Shown piece after piece: positions 42,996 through 52,647 of a stretch of 64,000 bases of DNA. The position numbers and the translations under genes are program-made. The stretch is from contig NZ_CP102173.1 in assembly GCF_024584515.1 (NCBI RefSeq), forward strand, positions 2,728,001 to 2,792,000. The letters run 5' to 3'. Source of the DNA: Aeromicrobium wangtongii. GTDB lineage: Bacteria > Actinomycetota > Actinomycetes > Propionibacteriales > Nocardioidaceae. Within the stretch, counting starts at the first letter, position 1. Every line of letters starts with the position of its first letter. Under the pieces are notes generated by a model. The model ran no database searches. It was not told where the DNA came from and was given only the letters and a program-made list of their open reading frames with translations.

Positions 42996-43681
42996 CCGTC
43001 ATCGCCCCCGATGCCGCCTCGGCCGTCGCAGACGTCCAGGACGGAGCCACCGTCCTGATCGGCGGATTCGGCATGGCAGGGATGCCCGTCGCCCTGATCG
43101 ACGCCCTGATCGGTCAGGGCGCGACCGACCTGACCGTCGTCTGCAACAACGCCGGCAACGGCGACACCGGCCTGGCCGCGCTGCTGCAGGCCGGGCGGGT
43201 ACGGAAGGTGGTCTGCTCGTTCCCTCGGCAGGCCGACTCCTACATCTTCGACGATCTGTACCGGGCCGGGAAGGTCGAGCTCGAGGTGGTCCCCCAAGGC
43301 AATCTCGCGGAGCGCATGCGCGCCGCAGGGGCCGGCATCGGCGCCTTCTTCAGCCCCACGGGTGTCGGCACCCCCTTGGCCGAGGGCAAGGAGAGCCGCA
43401 CGATCGACGGACGCGACTACGTCCTCGAGCTGCCCATCAAGGGCGACTTCGCCCTCATCAGCGCCTACGCGGCCGATCCGATGGGCAATCTGGTCTACCG
43501 CAAGACCGCCCGCAACTTCGGTCCCGTCATGGCCACGGCGGCGGCGGTGACCGTCGTCCAGGTGAGTCACCTCGTCGATGTCGGAGCCCTCGACCCCGAG
43601 GCCGTCGTGACCCCGGGCATCTACGTCGACCGCATCGTGCGCGTCGCGGGCACCACGCACGAGCAGGAGAACCCGGCATGA
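42992..43681 (+). CDS. pcaI: 3-oxoadipate CoA-transferase subunit A
   Basis: A 229-residue alpha subunit of the family I CoA-transferases. It has the glycine-rich VLIGGFGMAGMPVALIDALI, VCNNAGNGDTGLAALLQAG, CSFPRQADSYIFDDLYRAGKVELEVVPQGNLAERMRAAGAGIGAF and VGTPLAEGKE. It transfers CoA from succinyl-CoA to 3-oxoadipate with the B subunit. ATG 42992 overlaps the pcaF stop, and its stop overlaps pcaJ. Confidence 0.88.
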   Translation: MTVIAPDAASAVADVQDGATVLIGGFGMAGMPVALIDALIGQGATDLTVVCNNAGNGDTGLAALLQAGRVRKVVCSFPRQADSYIFDDLYRAGKVELEVVPQGNLAERMRAAGAGIGAFFSPTGVGTPLAEGKESRTIDGRDYVLELPIKGDFALISAYAADPMGNLVYRKTARNFGPVMATAAAVTVVQVSHLVDVGALDPEAVVTPGIYVDRIVRVAGTTHEQENPA

Positions 43682-44355
43682 CGCCTGACGACCGCACGAC
43701 CGAGCGTCCCGACGCTGCCCCGCTGACGCGCGACGAGATCGCCGCGACCATCGCCCGGGACATCCCCGACGGGTCGTACGTCAATCTCGGCATCGGCCTG
43801 CCGACCCTGGTCTCCAACCACTTGTCCCCCGGCTCGGGGATCGTCCTGCACACCGAGAACGGCATGCTCGGGATGGGCCCGGTCGCGGCCGGCGACGACA
43901 TCGACCACGACCTGATCAATGCCGGCAAGATCCCGGTGACCGAGCTACCCGGAGCGTCCTACTTCCATCACGCCGACTCGTTCGCGATGATGCGCGGCGG
44001 CCATCTGGACGTCTGCGTGCTCGGTGCCTTCCAGGTCTCCGAGCACGGCGACCTGGCCAACTGGCACACGGGTGCTCCCGACGCGATCCCCGCGGTCGGC
44101 GGCGCCATGGATCTGGCGATCGGCGCCAAGGACGTCTTCGTGATGATGAACCTGTTCGCGAAGGACGGCTCCGCCAAGCTGGTCCCCCATTGCACCTACC
44201 CGTTGACCGGGCTCGCGTGCGTCAGCCGTGTCTACACCGAGCACGCGACCTTCCTGACCGGTCCTGACGGCGTCACGGTGCTGGAGACGTTCGGCACCAC
44301 CGTCGACGAGCTCGCGACCCGACTGGACGTCCCGCTGCGCCGGCTGCAACCCTGA
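43678..44355 (+). CDS. pcaJ: 3-oxoadipate CoA-transferase subunit B
   Basis: A 225-residue beta subunit. [17 protein letters not shown] is followed by the catalytic glutamate Glu60 in HTENGMLGMGP, then GGHLDVCVLGAFQVSEHGDLANW and VPHCTYPLTGLACVSRVYT. These match PcaJ/ScoB proteins. With subunit A it activates 3-oxoadipate, the product of maleylacetate reductase encoded nearby on the other strand. It ends 4 nt before the IclR gene. Confidence 0.88.
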   Translation: MTPDDRTTERPDAAPLTRDEIAATIARDIPDGSYVNLGIGLPTLVSNHLSPGSGIVLHTENGMLGMGPVAAGDDIDHDLINAGKIPVTELPGASYFHHADSFAMMRGGHLDVCVLGAFQVSEHGDLANWHTGAPDAIPAVGGAMDLAIGAKDVFVMMNLFAKDGSAKLVPHCTYPLTGLACVSRVYTEHATFLTGPDGVTVLETFGTTVDELATRLDVPLRRLQP

Positions 44356-44359
44356 CGCC

Positions 44360-45142
44360 ATGACTCCCGAGCCTCGCGTCGCCGGTGAGCAGTTCGTCCA
44401 GTCGCTGTCGCGGGGGCTCTCGGTGATCACGGCCTTCGATGCCGAGCACGCCGCGATGACCCTCAGCGAGGTGGCGGTCCGCACCGATCTCAGCCGGGCC
44501 ACCGCACGACGCTTCCTGCACACCCTGGTCGAGCTCGGCTACGTCCGCACGGACGGCCGGCTCTTCAGCCTCACCCCCCAGGTGCTGAGACTCGGCACGG
44601 CCTATCTGTCCGGCTCCGGCCTGCCCCAGATCGCGCAGCCCCATCTCGAACGGCTGTCCGCCGAGCTCGGGGAGTCGACCTCCGCCGCGGTGCTGGACGG
44701 CGCCGACATCGTCTACGTCGCCCGCGTCGCGACCCGCCGCATCATGAGCGTCGGCATCACGGTCGGAACCCGCTTTCCCGCGTATGCCACCTCGATGGGG
44801 CGCGTCCTGCTCGCCGGCATGACATCGGATGCGCTCGATGCCTGTTTGGCTGCGACCGACCTGGTGGCCCTCACCCCGTCGACCCTGCACACCCCGGCCG
44901 ATCTGCGTGCCGAGGTGGCACGGGTCCGCGAGAACGGCTGGTCGTTCGTGGACCAGGAGCTGGAGCAGGGCCTCAGATCGCTGGCGGTGCCGGTGACCGA
45001 CCCCGGCGGACGTGTCGTGGCCGCCCTGAACGTGTCGGCCTCGATGGCGGCGGGCGATCCGGCCGACTTCGTGTCGGCTGCGCTCCCGCCGTTGCAGGCT
45101 GCGGCCGCCGCTGTGAGCGCCGACCTCGCCCACACGGCCTGA
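44360..45142 (+). CDS. pcaR: IclR family regulator (PcaR/PobR-like)
   Basis: A 260-residue regulator. The winged helix is at about 12-75 (FVQSLSRGLSVITAFDAEHAAMTLSEVAVRTDLSRATARRFLHTL). The effector domain (about 85-255) has the family pattern TSAAVLDGADIVYVARVATRRIM and GTRFPAYATSMGRVLLAGM. The FVQSLSRGLSVI start and TLSEVA are characteristic of the PcaR/PcaU/PobR branch, which senses 3-oxoadipate or protocatechuate. Fourth gene of the pca operon; likely acts at the half-sites before pcaF. Confidence 0.85.
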   Translation: MTPEPRVAGEQFVQSLSRGLSVITAFDAEHAAMTLSEVAVRTDLSRATARRFLHTLVELGYVRTDGRLFSLTPQVLRLGTAYLSGSGLPQIAQPHLERLSAELGESTSAAVLDGADIVYVARVATRRIMSVGITVGTRFPAYATSMGRVLLAGMTSDALDACLAATDLVALTPSTLHTPADLRAEVARVRENGWSFVDQELEQGLRSLAVPVTDPGGRVVAALNVSASMAAGDPADFVSAALPPLQAAAAAVSADLAHTA

Positions 45143-45165
45143 CGGGCCTCGCCCGTCAGGCCGTG
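45133..45165. terminator. Perfect 15-bp hairpin between convergent operons
   Basis: CACGGCCTGACGGGC (45133-45147), loop CTC, and its exact reverse complement (45151-45165). It overlaps the stop codon of the IclR gene and ends 4 nt before the dioxygenase stop codon on the other strand. Being symmetrical, it can terminate both converging transcripts. There is no T-tract, as usual for high-GC actinobacteria. Confidence 0.75.
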
Positions 45166-45169
45166 CCGG

Positions 45170-46066
45170 TCACTGCTGCTCGGGGGCGAGCACGATGTCG
45201 AACGCGACCCGGCTCCAGCTGACGTCACCGAGGGCGCGGCCGTCCGGGGTGGGTGTTCCCGCCGGCTGCTCGACGAAGTCCTTGACCAGCGAGTCCTTCA
45301 CGCCGAAGACGCTGTCACTGGCCAGCAGCTCGTCACCGCGCACGAAGATGTGCGTGACCAGGGTGCGGCAGCCGGGGGCGTCGACCATGAAGTGCAGGTG
45401 CGAGGCCCGCATGGGCGAGCGTCCGGTCGCGGCCAGCATCGCGCCCACGGGACCGTCGTGCGGGATCGGGTAGGGCGTGGGTGTCACGGCCCAGAACCGG
45501 AACGATCCGTCGTCGTCGCTGAACAGGTGCGCGCGTCCCGCCACCCGGTCGTCGGTGTACTGCACGTCGTAGAACCCGTCCTCGTCGGCCTCCCAGACCT
45601 CGATGCGCGCTCCGGCGACCGGCTGTCCGTCGGCGTCCCGGACGGTTCCCTCGACCCAGCAGGGCTGCCCCGAGGCGCTCCCGGCGATGTCGCCGCCGAG
45701 CTCGACCCGTGGTGAGTCCTCGACGAAGAACGGGCCGAAGACCGTGGCCTCGGTCGCATCTCCGTAGGCCTCGTTGTTGATCGCGATGGTCTGCATCGAG
45801 GCACCCAGGGTGTCCGAGAGCAGGATGAACTCCTGACGCCGGTCGTCGGTGATGTGGCCGACGGCCGTCAGGAACTCGATGGCCTGCTGCCACTCCCGCT
45901 CCGTCAGCCTGACGTCACGCAGGAAGGCGTGCAGGTGTCGGACGACGCCCTGCATCAGCTCCTTCAACCGCGCATCCGGCGTGCCGTCGAACGACGACAG
46001 GACGACCTGGACCAGCTCCTCCTCGCGATCGCGTTGTTCGTCGGACAGGCGCATGTCAGTGGTCAT
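45170..46066 (-). CDS. rolD: Hydroxyquinol 1,2-dioxygenase (intradiol)
   Basis: A 298-residue non-haem Fe(III) dioxygenase. The four iron ligands are Tyr166 (GFYDVQY), Tyr199 ([12 protein letters not shown]), His223 and His225 (ASHLHFMV). [11 protein letters not shown] near the C-terminus and VEDSP are typical of hydroxyquinol rather than catechol enzymes. It cleaves hydroxyquinol (1,2,4-trihydroxybenzene) to maleylacetate. ATG 46066 overlaps the maleylacetate reductase stop. Gene order hydroxylase-reductase-dioxygenase equals rolHMD of Corynebacterium glutamicum, from which the symbol is taken. Confidence 0.9.
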   Translation of the reverse strand: MTTDMRLSDEQRDREEELVQVVLSSFDGTPDARLKELMQGVVRHLHAFLRDVRLTEREWQQAIEFLTAVGHITDDRRQEFILLSDTLGASMQTIAINNEAYGDATEATVFGPFFVEDSPRVELGGDIAGSASGQPCWVEGTVRDADGQPVAGARIEVWEADEDGFYDVQYTDDRVAGRAHLFSDDDGSFRFWAVTPTPYPIPHDGPVGAMLAATGRSPMRASHLHFMVDAPGCRTLVTHIFVRGDELLASDSVFGVKDSLVKDFVEQPAGTPTPDGRALGDVSWSRVAFDIVLAPEQQ

Positions 46067-47118
46067 CGCGGTTCTGCTCCTTCCCACGCGGCCTGCAGCA
46101 GCGTGGTGATGTTCTCGACAGTGACGTCGGTGGGGTTGTCCTTGGGTGCTGCCTCGACGACGGCGCGGGCCGCCTGCTCGATGCCGTCCTCGGGCATGCC
46201 GTAGTCGCGCAGCGCGGTCGGGGCGTCGATCCGATCACGCAGCGTCGCCAGCCCGGCGACAGCGGTGGCGCTGCCGAACGCGGACGCGATCCGCTCCGCC
46301 GCCTCCGGGGCAGCAGGGACGTTGAACGCGAGCACGTGCGGCAGCACGACGGCGTGGGTCTGGGCGTGCGGCAGGTCGAACATGCCGCCCAGGACGTGAC
46401 AGATCTTGTGATGCAGGCCCGAGCCGGCCGAGGCGAAGGCCACGGCTGCCAGGTAGGCGCCGTAGAGCGCCTGCTCCCTGCCGTCCAGGCCGCTCGGGTC
46501 GTCGAGGATCGCCGGGAGCCCCAGGTTCAGGGCCCGGATCCCTTCCACTGCGAGCGCAGCGTTGATCGGGTCCGCCCGAGGCGCCCACATCGAGTCGACG
46601 CAGTGCGCCAGCGCGTTCAGTCCCGATGCGATGCTCAGGTGCTGCGGCAGGCTCAGCATCAACGAGGCGTCGTAGATGACCGTGCGCGGCAGCACGCGGT
46701 CGTCCACGCCCGTCGTCTTCTTGGCCGACTCGGTCATGCCCCACACGTTGGTGGCCTCCGAGCCGGCGTACGTGGTCGGCACCGCCACGATCGGGATCCC
46801 GGACGTCAACGCGACCGCCTTGGCCAGACCGGTGGTCGACCCCCCGCCGACACTGACGATCACGTCGACCTGGTGCTCGGTGGCCACCTCCCGGGCCCGG
46901 CGCGCCACGTCGGTCGGCACGTGCATCACGACCTCGTCGTGATGCACGACCACGGGCAGCCCGGCGGTCACCCGTTCCGCGAGCTCGCGCTCCTCCGTGC
47001 CGGCGATGAGCATCGCCCGGGCCGAACCCAGCAGGTCCAGCTCGGCGGCGAGGCTCTCGCGCGCCTGTCCCGAGGCGAACCGCACCCGCTGGCCGAGTGT
47101 CTCGTGATTGAACCGCAT
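46063..47118 (-). CDS. rolM: Maleylacetate reductase
   Basis: A 351-residue iron-containing-alcohol-dehydrogenase-type enzyme. NAD(P)-binding GGGS is at 91-94 ([17 protein letters not shown]), followed by [17 protein letters not shown]. Metal-site histidine regions are [27 protein letters not shown] and [13 protein letters not shown], the pattern of maleylacetate reductases. It reduces maleylacetate to 3-oxoadipate. ATG 47118 lies 2 nt after the monooxygenase stop. Confidence 0.92.
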   Translation of the reverse strand: MRFNHETLGQRVRFASGQARESLAAELDLLGSARAMLIAGTEERELAERVTAGLPVVVHHDEVVMHVPTDVARRAREVATEHQVDVIVSVGGGSTTGLAKAVALTSGIPIVAVPTTYAGSEATNVWGMTESAKKTTGVDDRVLPRTVIYDASLMLSLPQHLSIASGLNALAHCVDSMWAPRADPINAALAVEGIRALNLGLPAILDDPSGLDGREQALYGAYLAAVAFASAGSGLHHKICHVLGGMFDLPHAQTHAVVLPHVLAFNVPAAPEAAERIASAFGSATAVAGLATLRDRIDAPTALRDYGMPEDGIEQAARAVVEAAPKDNPTDVTVENITTLLQAAWEGAEPR

Positions 47119-47119
47119 G

Positions 47120-48916
47120 TCAGTCCTGACGGGACAGGATCGTCGAGAACGCCTCGCGCAGCGCGCTCTCGGGATCGTCGGCCAGCTCGTTCGACCGCCA
47201 GCAGATGTGCTTGTCCGGTCGCACCAGGAGGGCTCCGCTCTCCTCGACCTCCCGCAGCCGGGACCAGTCGAAGTACAGATCGGTGACCTCGTGGCCGGGT
47301 CCGATGACCACGGTCTTGACCGGCAGGCCCAGCTCGCGCCCAACGGTCTCCAGGGCCGCCTCCCAGGCCGATCCCGCAACACCGGTGATGAGCGTGAAGT
47401 GGTCGTACGGCGCGAGGTCCATCATGGCGACCTTGTGCCGGTGGTCGCCGACCCATGCGTGCGGCAGGTGGGACCCGGGGACCGTGGACACCTGGTAGTA
47501 CAGGTCCGGGTCGCGCTCCGGCTCGGGCAGTGTCGAGCCGTCCGAGGCAATCGCCGTCGAGGTGTAGAACTGTCCCAGCTCGACGCCGTGTGCGTTGAAC
47601 TCGTAGTTCTTGATCGCCATGGCCTTGACCAGCGCCGCCCGCTTCGCCGCGCCCTCGGGGGTGTTGGCCTTGCGCTCCTCGATCTGCTCGATCATCTCCT
47701 GCTCGGTCTCGGCGTCCGTGACCCCCAGCGCCACGAACAGATCGGCGAACTCGCGTCCGGACTGGTTGGCACGCTTGACGATCCGCTCCGCGACCGGCGC
47801 GCGCTCGGTGGAGTAGGTGTCCAGGAGAGCCGGACCGGCCTGCCCGCGGAGCACCGCTGCGATCTTCCACGCGAGGTTGTAGGAGTCCTGGATCGACGTG
47901 TTCGAGCCCAGCCCGTTGCTCGGCGGGTGGCGGTGGATCGCGTCGCCGGCGCAGAAGACCCGGCCCTTTTGCAGGTGCGTCGCGTAGACCTCGTTGTTGC
48001 CCCACAGCGACGTGCCCGTGATCTCGACCTCGAGCTCGGGCATGCCGAGCAGGTTGCGGACGATCTGGATGGCCGCGGCGTTGTCGACGACCGGGGGCTC
48101 CTGCGTGATGTCGAAGCCCCAGACGATCAGCCACTCGTTCCACGGGCGCACCATGCGGACGAGTCCGGCGCCGATGCCACCGACGTTCGAGCCCGGCTGG
48201 ATGACCCAGTAGAGCACCGAGGGCCGGTGACCCACGAGCTCGGCGATGTCGGCCTTGAAGGTGATGTTCATCGAGCCGGCGATGTCCATCGAACCGACGA
48301 GCGGAAGGTCGATGTCGGCGGCGACCTTCGAGCGGGCGCCGTCGGCCCCGATCAGGTACTTCGCGCGAATCGTGTAGGCCTGGCCGGTCAGGCGGTCCAC
48401 GACCGACACGTTCACCCCGTCGGCGTCCTGCTCGTGCGACACGTACTCGGTCGAGAACTGAGTCTGGGTTCCGCGCATCGTGGCGTTCTTGACCAGGATC
48501 GGCTCGAGGTAGGTCTGGGGGATGTCGACCGTCAGGCACGGCGATGCGAGCTGGTAGTCGGCCTCCCGGTCGGCCCCTGTGCCCCAGGTCCGGATGCGTC
48601 CGATCTCCTCGCCCGCGATCGAGGTGCAGAAGACGGTGTCGCCGACGAGGCCGTGCTCGGTCGCGTCCGCGAGCACCTGGTCGTCGATGTCCATGTCGCG
48701 GAAGATCTCCATGGCCCGCTGGTTGGTGATGTGCGCCCGCGGCGTGTTCGCCGTCCAGCGGTACTTCGTGATCATGATGTTCGGGATCCCGAGCGTCGAC
48801 AGGAACAGCGCCGCCGACGATCCGGCCGGGCCGGAACCGACGATGAGCACGTCGGTCTCGATCACCGAGGAATCGGGCAGGGCGGTCATCTGCTGACCGT
48901 CATCGAACACGGGCAT
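47120..48916 (-). CDS. rolH: FAD-dependent aromatic hydroxylase, resorcinol 4-hydroxylase-like
   Basis: A 598-residue class A flavoprotein monooxygenase, the same length as 2,4-dichlorophenol hydroxylase TfdB as I recall it. N-terminal FAD motif DVLIVGSGPAGSSAALFLSTLG, middle DG motif YLIGADGARSKVA and GD motif VFCAGDAIHRHPPSNGLGSNTSIQDSYNLAWKI are intact. A thioredoxin-like C-terminal domain follows. Coupling to hydroxyquinol dioxygenase and maleylacetate reductase indicates a substrate giving hydroxyquinol, most simply resorcinol. ATG 48916 has GAGAGGT upstream; a GTG at 48925 is less well placed. Confidence 0.85.
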   Translation of the reverse strand: MPVFDDGQQMTALPDSSVIETDVLIVGSGPAGSSAALFLSTLGIPNIMITKYRWTANTPRAHITNQRAMEIFRDMDIDDQVLADATEHGLVGDTVFCTSIAGEEIGRIRTWGTGADREADYQLASPCLTVDIPQTYLEPILVKNATMRGTQTQFSTEYVSHEQDADGVNVSVVDRLTGQAYTIRAKYLIGADGARSKVAADIDLPLVGSMDIAGSMNITFKADIAELVGHRPSVLYWVIQPGSNVGGIGAGLVRMVRPWNEWLIVWGFDITQEPPVVDNAAAIQIVRNLLGMPELEVEITGTSLWGNNEVYATHLQKGRVFCAGDAIHRHPPSNGLGSNTSIQDSYNLAWKIAAVLRGQAGPALLDTYSTERAPVAERIVKRANQSGREFADLFVALGVTDAETEQEMIEQIEERKANTPEGAAKRAALVKAMAIKNYEFNAHGVELGQFYTSTAIASDGSTLPEPERDPDLYYQVSTVPGSHLPHAWVGDHRHKVAMMDLAPYDHFTLITGVAGSAWEAALETVGRELGLPVKTVVIGPGHEVTDLYFDWSRLREVEESGALLVRPDKHICWRSNELADDPESALREAFSTILSRQD

Positions 48917-49033
48917 CCGGGTCACCTCTCGTCATGCTCGCTGCGCGCGAGCGTCCCGATCAGTGTCGTGCGTCACACGCGCGAGGAGGCCCCACGGCGC
49001 CGATCACGGCGCAAAGCCCAAGAAGTGGCCGAT

Positions 49034-49993
49034 TCAGGAAGCGGACATGGCCCGCGCCGCAGCAGCGTCGCGGCGGACGTCGGAGGCGCGCTCGGAGAAC
49101 TTCAGCACGAAGGCGTTGGAGAAGTGCGCGGCCGAGGCGAAGCCGCAGTGGTGCGCGATCTCGGCGATCGTCATGGACGCCGCCGCTGGCTTCTCCAGCA
49201 GGGCACGGGCCACGTCGAGGCGACGCGCGAGGATGTACCGCGGCACGCTGACACCGTCGGCGGCGAACACCCGCGACAGATGCCTGGCGCTGATGCCGAT
49301 CGCGTCGGCGACCTTCGTCGCCGACAGGGACGGATCGCTGATGCGACCCTCGATGAACGCCTTGGCGGCGGCTCGATGAGCCGTGTTCAAGTCGTCGCGT
49401 GCCCCGCTCGCCAGCACGGAGACCAGCTCGAGGATCGCCTGCTCGTCCGGCGGCACGCGCTCGTTCGAGCGGGTCGCGCGGTTGACGTGCTGCGCCAGCG
49501 CCGCCGCGTGCGCATTGCCGCCCTTGCTGAAGTCGAAGACCATCGGATCGGTCAACGCCCTGATGTCCGCCACGTCGGCGAAGATCGAGCGGGGCATCTT
49601 GATGACCAGCTCCTCCAGGCCTCGCGAGAATCCGCGCATGAACGCCTTGTCGGCGTCGCACAGCAGCAGCTGGCCCGGCCGAACCGTCCGCACGCCGTCC
49701 TCGGAGTAGAAGAAGGCGTCTCCCACCAGGCTGAAGTACATGACGACCGAGTCGGACGGCCGGCGACGGATCAGCTCGGCGTCACGCTCGACCACGTGAG
49801 ACGTGCCGACCACGCGCGCCAGTCCGATCGAGTTCAGCTGGACGTTGACCTCGGTGGCCTCGAGCTGCGACGCCTCCAAGGTCCGGCACCGCAACCCGAT
49901 CAGGGCATCGGCGTTGTGTCCCTCCCACAGCTCGATGCGCTCCTGGTCCGGCAGCCCCACCGTGGAGAACTCGACCGGCGAGAGGGCACTCAT
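49034..49993 (-). CDS. AraC family transcriptional regulator
   Basis: A 319-residue regulator. The N-terminal part (about 1-190) is an AraC_binding_2-type sensor domain (VEFSTVGLPDQERIELWEGHN, RPGQLLLCDADKAFMRGFS). The C-terminal double helix-turn-helix covers about 215-310: LSATKVADAIGISARHLSRVF and SMTIAEIAHHCGFASAAHFSNAF. Lying between the importer and rolHMD on the same strand, it is the likely activator of resorcinol catabolism. Resorcinol clusters I know of use a TetR (RolR) or other regulators, so AraC control would be a variation. ATG 49993 chosen; 50032 is possible. Confidence 0.85.
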   Translation of the reverse strand: MSALSPVEFSTVGLPDQERIELWEGHNADALIGLRCRTLEASQLEATEVNVQLNSIGLARVVGTSHVVERDAELIRRRPSDSVVMYFSLVGDAFFYSEDGVRTVRPGQLLLCDADKAFMRGFSRGLEELVIKMPRSIFADVADIRALTDPMVFDFSKGGNAHAAALAQHVNRATRSNERVPPDEQAILELVSVLASGARDDLNTAHRAAAKAFIEGRISDPSLSATKVADAIGISARHLSRVFAADGVSVPRYILARRLDVARALLEKPAAASMTIAEIAHHCGFASAAHFSNAFVLKFSERASDVRRDAAAARAMSAS

Positions 49994-50042
49994 GGCCGAC
50001 CTGTCCGGGCGGTGCGGTGTGACGTACGCCATAGCACGCAGA

Positions 50043-51071
50043 CTACTCGACGGACCGGTCACGGCGTACCCGGAAGGTGACGGGGAAGAGTGAGAACCGG
50101 CCCCGCGACAGCAGGCTCCAGACACCACGGGGGGCCACCAGCACGATGAGGATCGCCACGACGCCCAACGCCACCAGGTACCAGGTGCCCTGCTGGGCGA
50201 GCTGCTGCTGCAGCACGAAGAAGATCACCGCACCGATGATGGGACCCTCGATCGTGCCGATCCCGCCGATGACGACGATGAAGATCATGAAGGCGCTGTA
50301 GTTGACCGAGTAGATGGAGTCCGGGGCGACGCGCAAGGTGTTGATGGCGATGAGCGCGCCGGCCAGGCCTGCGCCTGCGGACGAGAGGACGTACACGATG
50401 CGCTGGGACCTGCGGACCGAGACACCGAGACTGGCGGCCGCCGTGGGATCGTCCCGGATCGCCAGCAGGGCCAGACCCATGCGCGACCGCATGAGCAGAT
50501 AGGTGCCGGCGACCACGAGCACGGCCAGCGTCAGACCGAGCCAGTAGACAGTGGCGACCCGCTCGGTCCGATCCACGCCCCTGAATGCCTCCAGCGACAG
50601 GCCCGAGCCGCCGCCGAGCAAGTCGATCTGGGTCGTCAGCAGCTTGAACACCTCGGCCACGACCCAGGTGCCGATCGCGAAGTAGCCGCCCACCAGGCGA
50701 AACACCAGGAAGGAGGTCGGAAGTGCCAGCGCGGCGCACACCACGGCGGCCAGCAGCACAGCAGCCACCAGCGGGACGCCGAGCTGGTCGGCCACGTAGA
50801 TGACGCCGTATCCGCCGGCCCCGACGAATGCCTGCTGACCGATCGAGACGAGTCCGCCGTAGCCCGCCAGCAGGTTCCAGGTGGTGGCCATGATGATCAG
50901 CACGAACAGCCCCACCAGGTCGGTCAGCGCGCCGAGCGACACGTTGTACGGCACCCAGAGGGCCAGGAACAGCACCCCGGCGGCGAGGCCCGCCAGGCCG
51001 ACGAGAGAGCGTCGCCCCCCTCGGTCGACGCGCGATGGCGTGGAGGTCGTGGCCGGGGCGGTCGTGGTCAT
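50043..51071 (-). CDS. livM: Branched-chain-type ABC transporter permease (LivM)
   Basis: A 342-residue permease with 8-10 membrane segments. Family landmarks: TWNLLAGYGGLVSIGQQAFVGAGGYG, RSRMGLALLAIRDDPTAAASLGV (the coupling loop) and IVVIGGIGTIEGPIIGAVIFFVLQQ. It pairs with the LivH-type permease whose gene overlaps it (ATGA). Its stop is 49 nt before the AraC start. In this setting it probably imports an aromatic acid or phenol precursor rather than leucine. Confidence 0.88.
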   Translation of the reverse strand: MTTTAPATTSTPSRVDRGGRRSLVGLAGLAAGVLFLALWVPYNVSLGALTDLVGLFVLIIMATTWNLLAGYGGLVSIGQQAFVGAGGYGVIYVADQLGVPLVAAVLLAAVVCAALALPTSFLVFRLVGGYFAIGTWVVAEVFKLLTTQIDLLGGGSGLSLEAFRGVDRTERVATVYWLGLTLAVLVVAGTYLLMRSRMGLALLAIRDDPTAAASLGVSVRRSQRIVYVLSSAGAGLAGALIAINTLRVAPDSIYSVNYSAFMIFIVVIGGIGTIEGPIIGAVIFFVLQQQLAQQGTWYLVALGVVAILIVLVAPRGVWSLLSRGRFSLFPVTFRVRRDRSVE

Positions 51072-51937
51072 GCGGTCACCATCTTTGGCATCAGGCCGCT
51101 GGGGCGGAAGGCGAGCACGGCAAGGAACACGAGGTGGCCGGCGAGCACGCCGTACGCGGGGTCGATCTGGGCACCGATGGTCTGCGCGACGCCCAGGACC
51201 AGCCCGCCGAGCAACGTGCCCCACAGGGATCCGAGACCGCCGATGATCACGGCTTCGAAGGCGAAGATCAGCACCAGGTCGCCGTAGCCGGGTGTGAACT
51301 GTGTGCTCATCCCGATGAACGCGCCGGCGAGGGCGACACTGCCGACCCCGATGGCCGTGGCGAGCGCGTAGAGGTGACGGTCGTTGATGCCCATGAGCTG
51401 CGCCGCCTCCCGGTCGTCACTGGTGGCCCGCATGGCGCGACCCACCCGCGTCCTGGCCAAGAAGAGCTGGATGCCGGTGATCACCACGAGCGCCACGACG
51501 AAGGTCACCAGGGAGAACACGCCGACCGACAGCCCGGAGACGATCCGGATGCTGGCGGTCCCGAGATCGCCGATGTCGATGCTGCGCGAGTTGGCGCTGG
51601 CGGTCTCCTGCAGGACGTTGACGACGATGACCGCCAGTCCGAACGTCACCAGCAGGGGCGCCAGCTCACCGCGGGACAGGGCGGCGTTGAGCAGGCCGCG
51701 CTGCAGCACGTACCCGACGCCGGCCGCGACGGCCACGGCCAGCGCGAGCGCGATCGGCAGGGGTGCGCCGACGGTGTCCACCAGGAACAGCACGACATAG
51801 GCCGAGGCCACGGCGAGCGCCCCGTGCGCGAGATTGACGATGCGCATGACGCCGAAGATCAGCGACAGACCGCACGCCAGCAGGGTGTACTGCCCGCCGA
51901 GCAGAAGTCCCTGGACGAAGGCGTTGATCCAATCCAT
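51068..51937 (-). CDS. livH: Branched-chain-type ABC transporter permease (LivH)
   Basis: A 289-residue permease. LLLGGQYTLLACGLSLIFGVMRIVNLAHGALA at the N-terminus, GRAMRATSDDREAAQLMGIN as coupling loop and AVIIGGLGSLWGTLLGGLVLG near the C-terminus define LivH. ATG 51937 overlaps the livF stop codon by one base (TGATG). Forms the pore with LivM. Confidence 0.88.
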   Translation of the reverse strand: MDWINAFVQGLLLGGQYTLLACGLSLIFGVMRIVNLAHGALAVASAYVVLFLVDTVGAPLPIALALAVAVAAGVGYVLQRGLLNAALSRGELAPLLVTFGLAVIVVNVLQETASANSRSIDIGDLGTASIRIVSGLSVGVFSLVTFVVALVVITGIQLFLARTRVGRAMRATSDDREAAQLMGINDRHLYALATAIGVGSVALAGAFIGMSTQFTPGYGDLVLIFAFEAVIIGGLGSLWGTLLGGLVLGVAQTIGAQIDPAYGVLAGHLVFLAVLAFRPSGLMPKMVTA

Positions 51938-52647
51938 CAGCGGGCCTCCAGACCGAAGTAGGCCGCTGCCACGTCGTCCCGCGTCACCGAGGCGGCCGAT
52001 GCCTCGAGCACCGTCCGGCCCTCGAGCAGGCACTGCACGTGGTCGGCCACGGAGAGCGCCTGCGACACGTCCTGCTCGACGATCAGGACGGTGGTGCCCC
52101 GGGAGCTGATCACGGGCAGGGCCTGGTAGATGTCCTTCACGACGACAGGAGCCAGACCGAGCGACACCTCGTCCAGCAGCAGCAGGCGAGGATTCGCCAT
52201 GAGGGCGCGGCCGATCGCGGTGGCCTGCTGCTCACCACCGGACAGGTGGATCCCGGTCCGGCTGCGACGCTCCGCCAGCAGCGGGAACGCCTTGAACACA
52301 GCGGCGAGATCCCAAGGGCCCGGGCGGCCGCTGTACCCGCCGACCAGCAGGTTCTCCTCGACCGTCAGCGACTTGAACACCCGGCGTCCCTCGGGGACCA
52401 GGGAGATGCCCGCGGCGACGCGCTGGTGCGGTGCCATGCCGGCCAGGTCCTGCCCGCCGAAGCGAACCGCTCCCGCGGATGTGGCCATCAACCCGGCCAC
52501 TGCCTTCAGCAATGTCGACTTGCCGGCGCCGTTCGCGCCCATCACGGCCAACGTCTCGCCCTCGTCCAGGCTCAGGGAGACGCCATGGATGGCCTGGAAG
52601 TCCCCGTAGTGGACGTCCACCGACTCCAGATCGAGCAACGCGGTCAC
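51937..52647 (-). CDS. livF: Branched-chain-type ABC transporter ATPase (LivF)
   Basis: A 236-residue ATPase: Walker A GANGAGKST, SLVPEGRRVFKSLTVEENL (LivF-specific), signature LSGGEQQATAIGRAL and Walker B LLLLDEVSLGLAP. GTG 52647 overlaps the livG stop. Energises the importer together with LivG. Confidence 0.9.
   Translation of the reverse strand: MTALLDLESVDVHYGDFQAIHGVSLSLDEGETLAVMGANGAGKSTLLKAVAGLMATSAGAVRFGGQDLAGMAPHQRVAAGISLVPEGRRVFKSLTVEENLLVGGYSGRPGPWDLAAVFKAFPLLAERRSRTGIHLSGGEQQATAIGRALMANPRLLLLDEVSLGLAPVVVKDIYQALPVISSRGTTVLIVEQDVSQALSVADHVQCLLEGRTVLEASAASVTRDDVAAAYFGLEAR

Noticed and set aside
41787..45142. Full protocatechuate branch of the beta-ketoadipate pathway
   Set aside because: No pcaGH, pcaB, pcaC or pcaD is in the window; only the shared lower steps pcaFIJ are, fitting input from maleylacetate reductase.
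48917..49033. Operator for rolH in the AraC-rolH gap
   Set aside because: Only short GC-rich inverted repeats (GCTCGC/GCGAGC and GTGT/ACAC) are present, no better than expected by chance at this base composition.
47108..50080. A 990-codon plus-strand open frame opposite rolH and the AraC gene
   Set aside because: Shadow frame crossing two genes and their intergenic gap; no ribosome site or domain.
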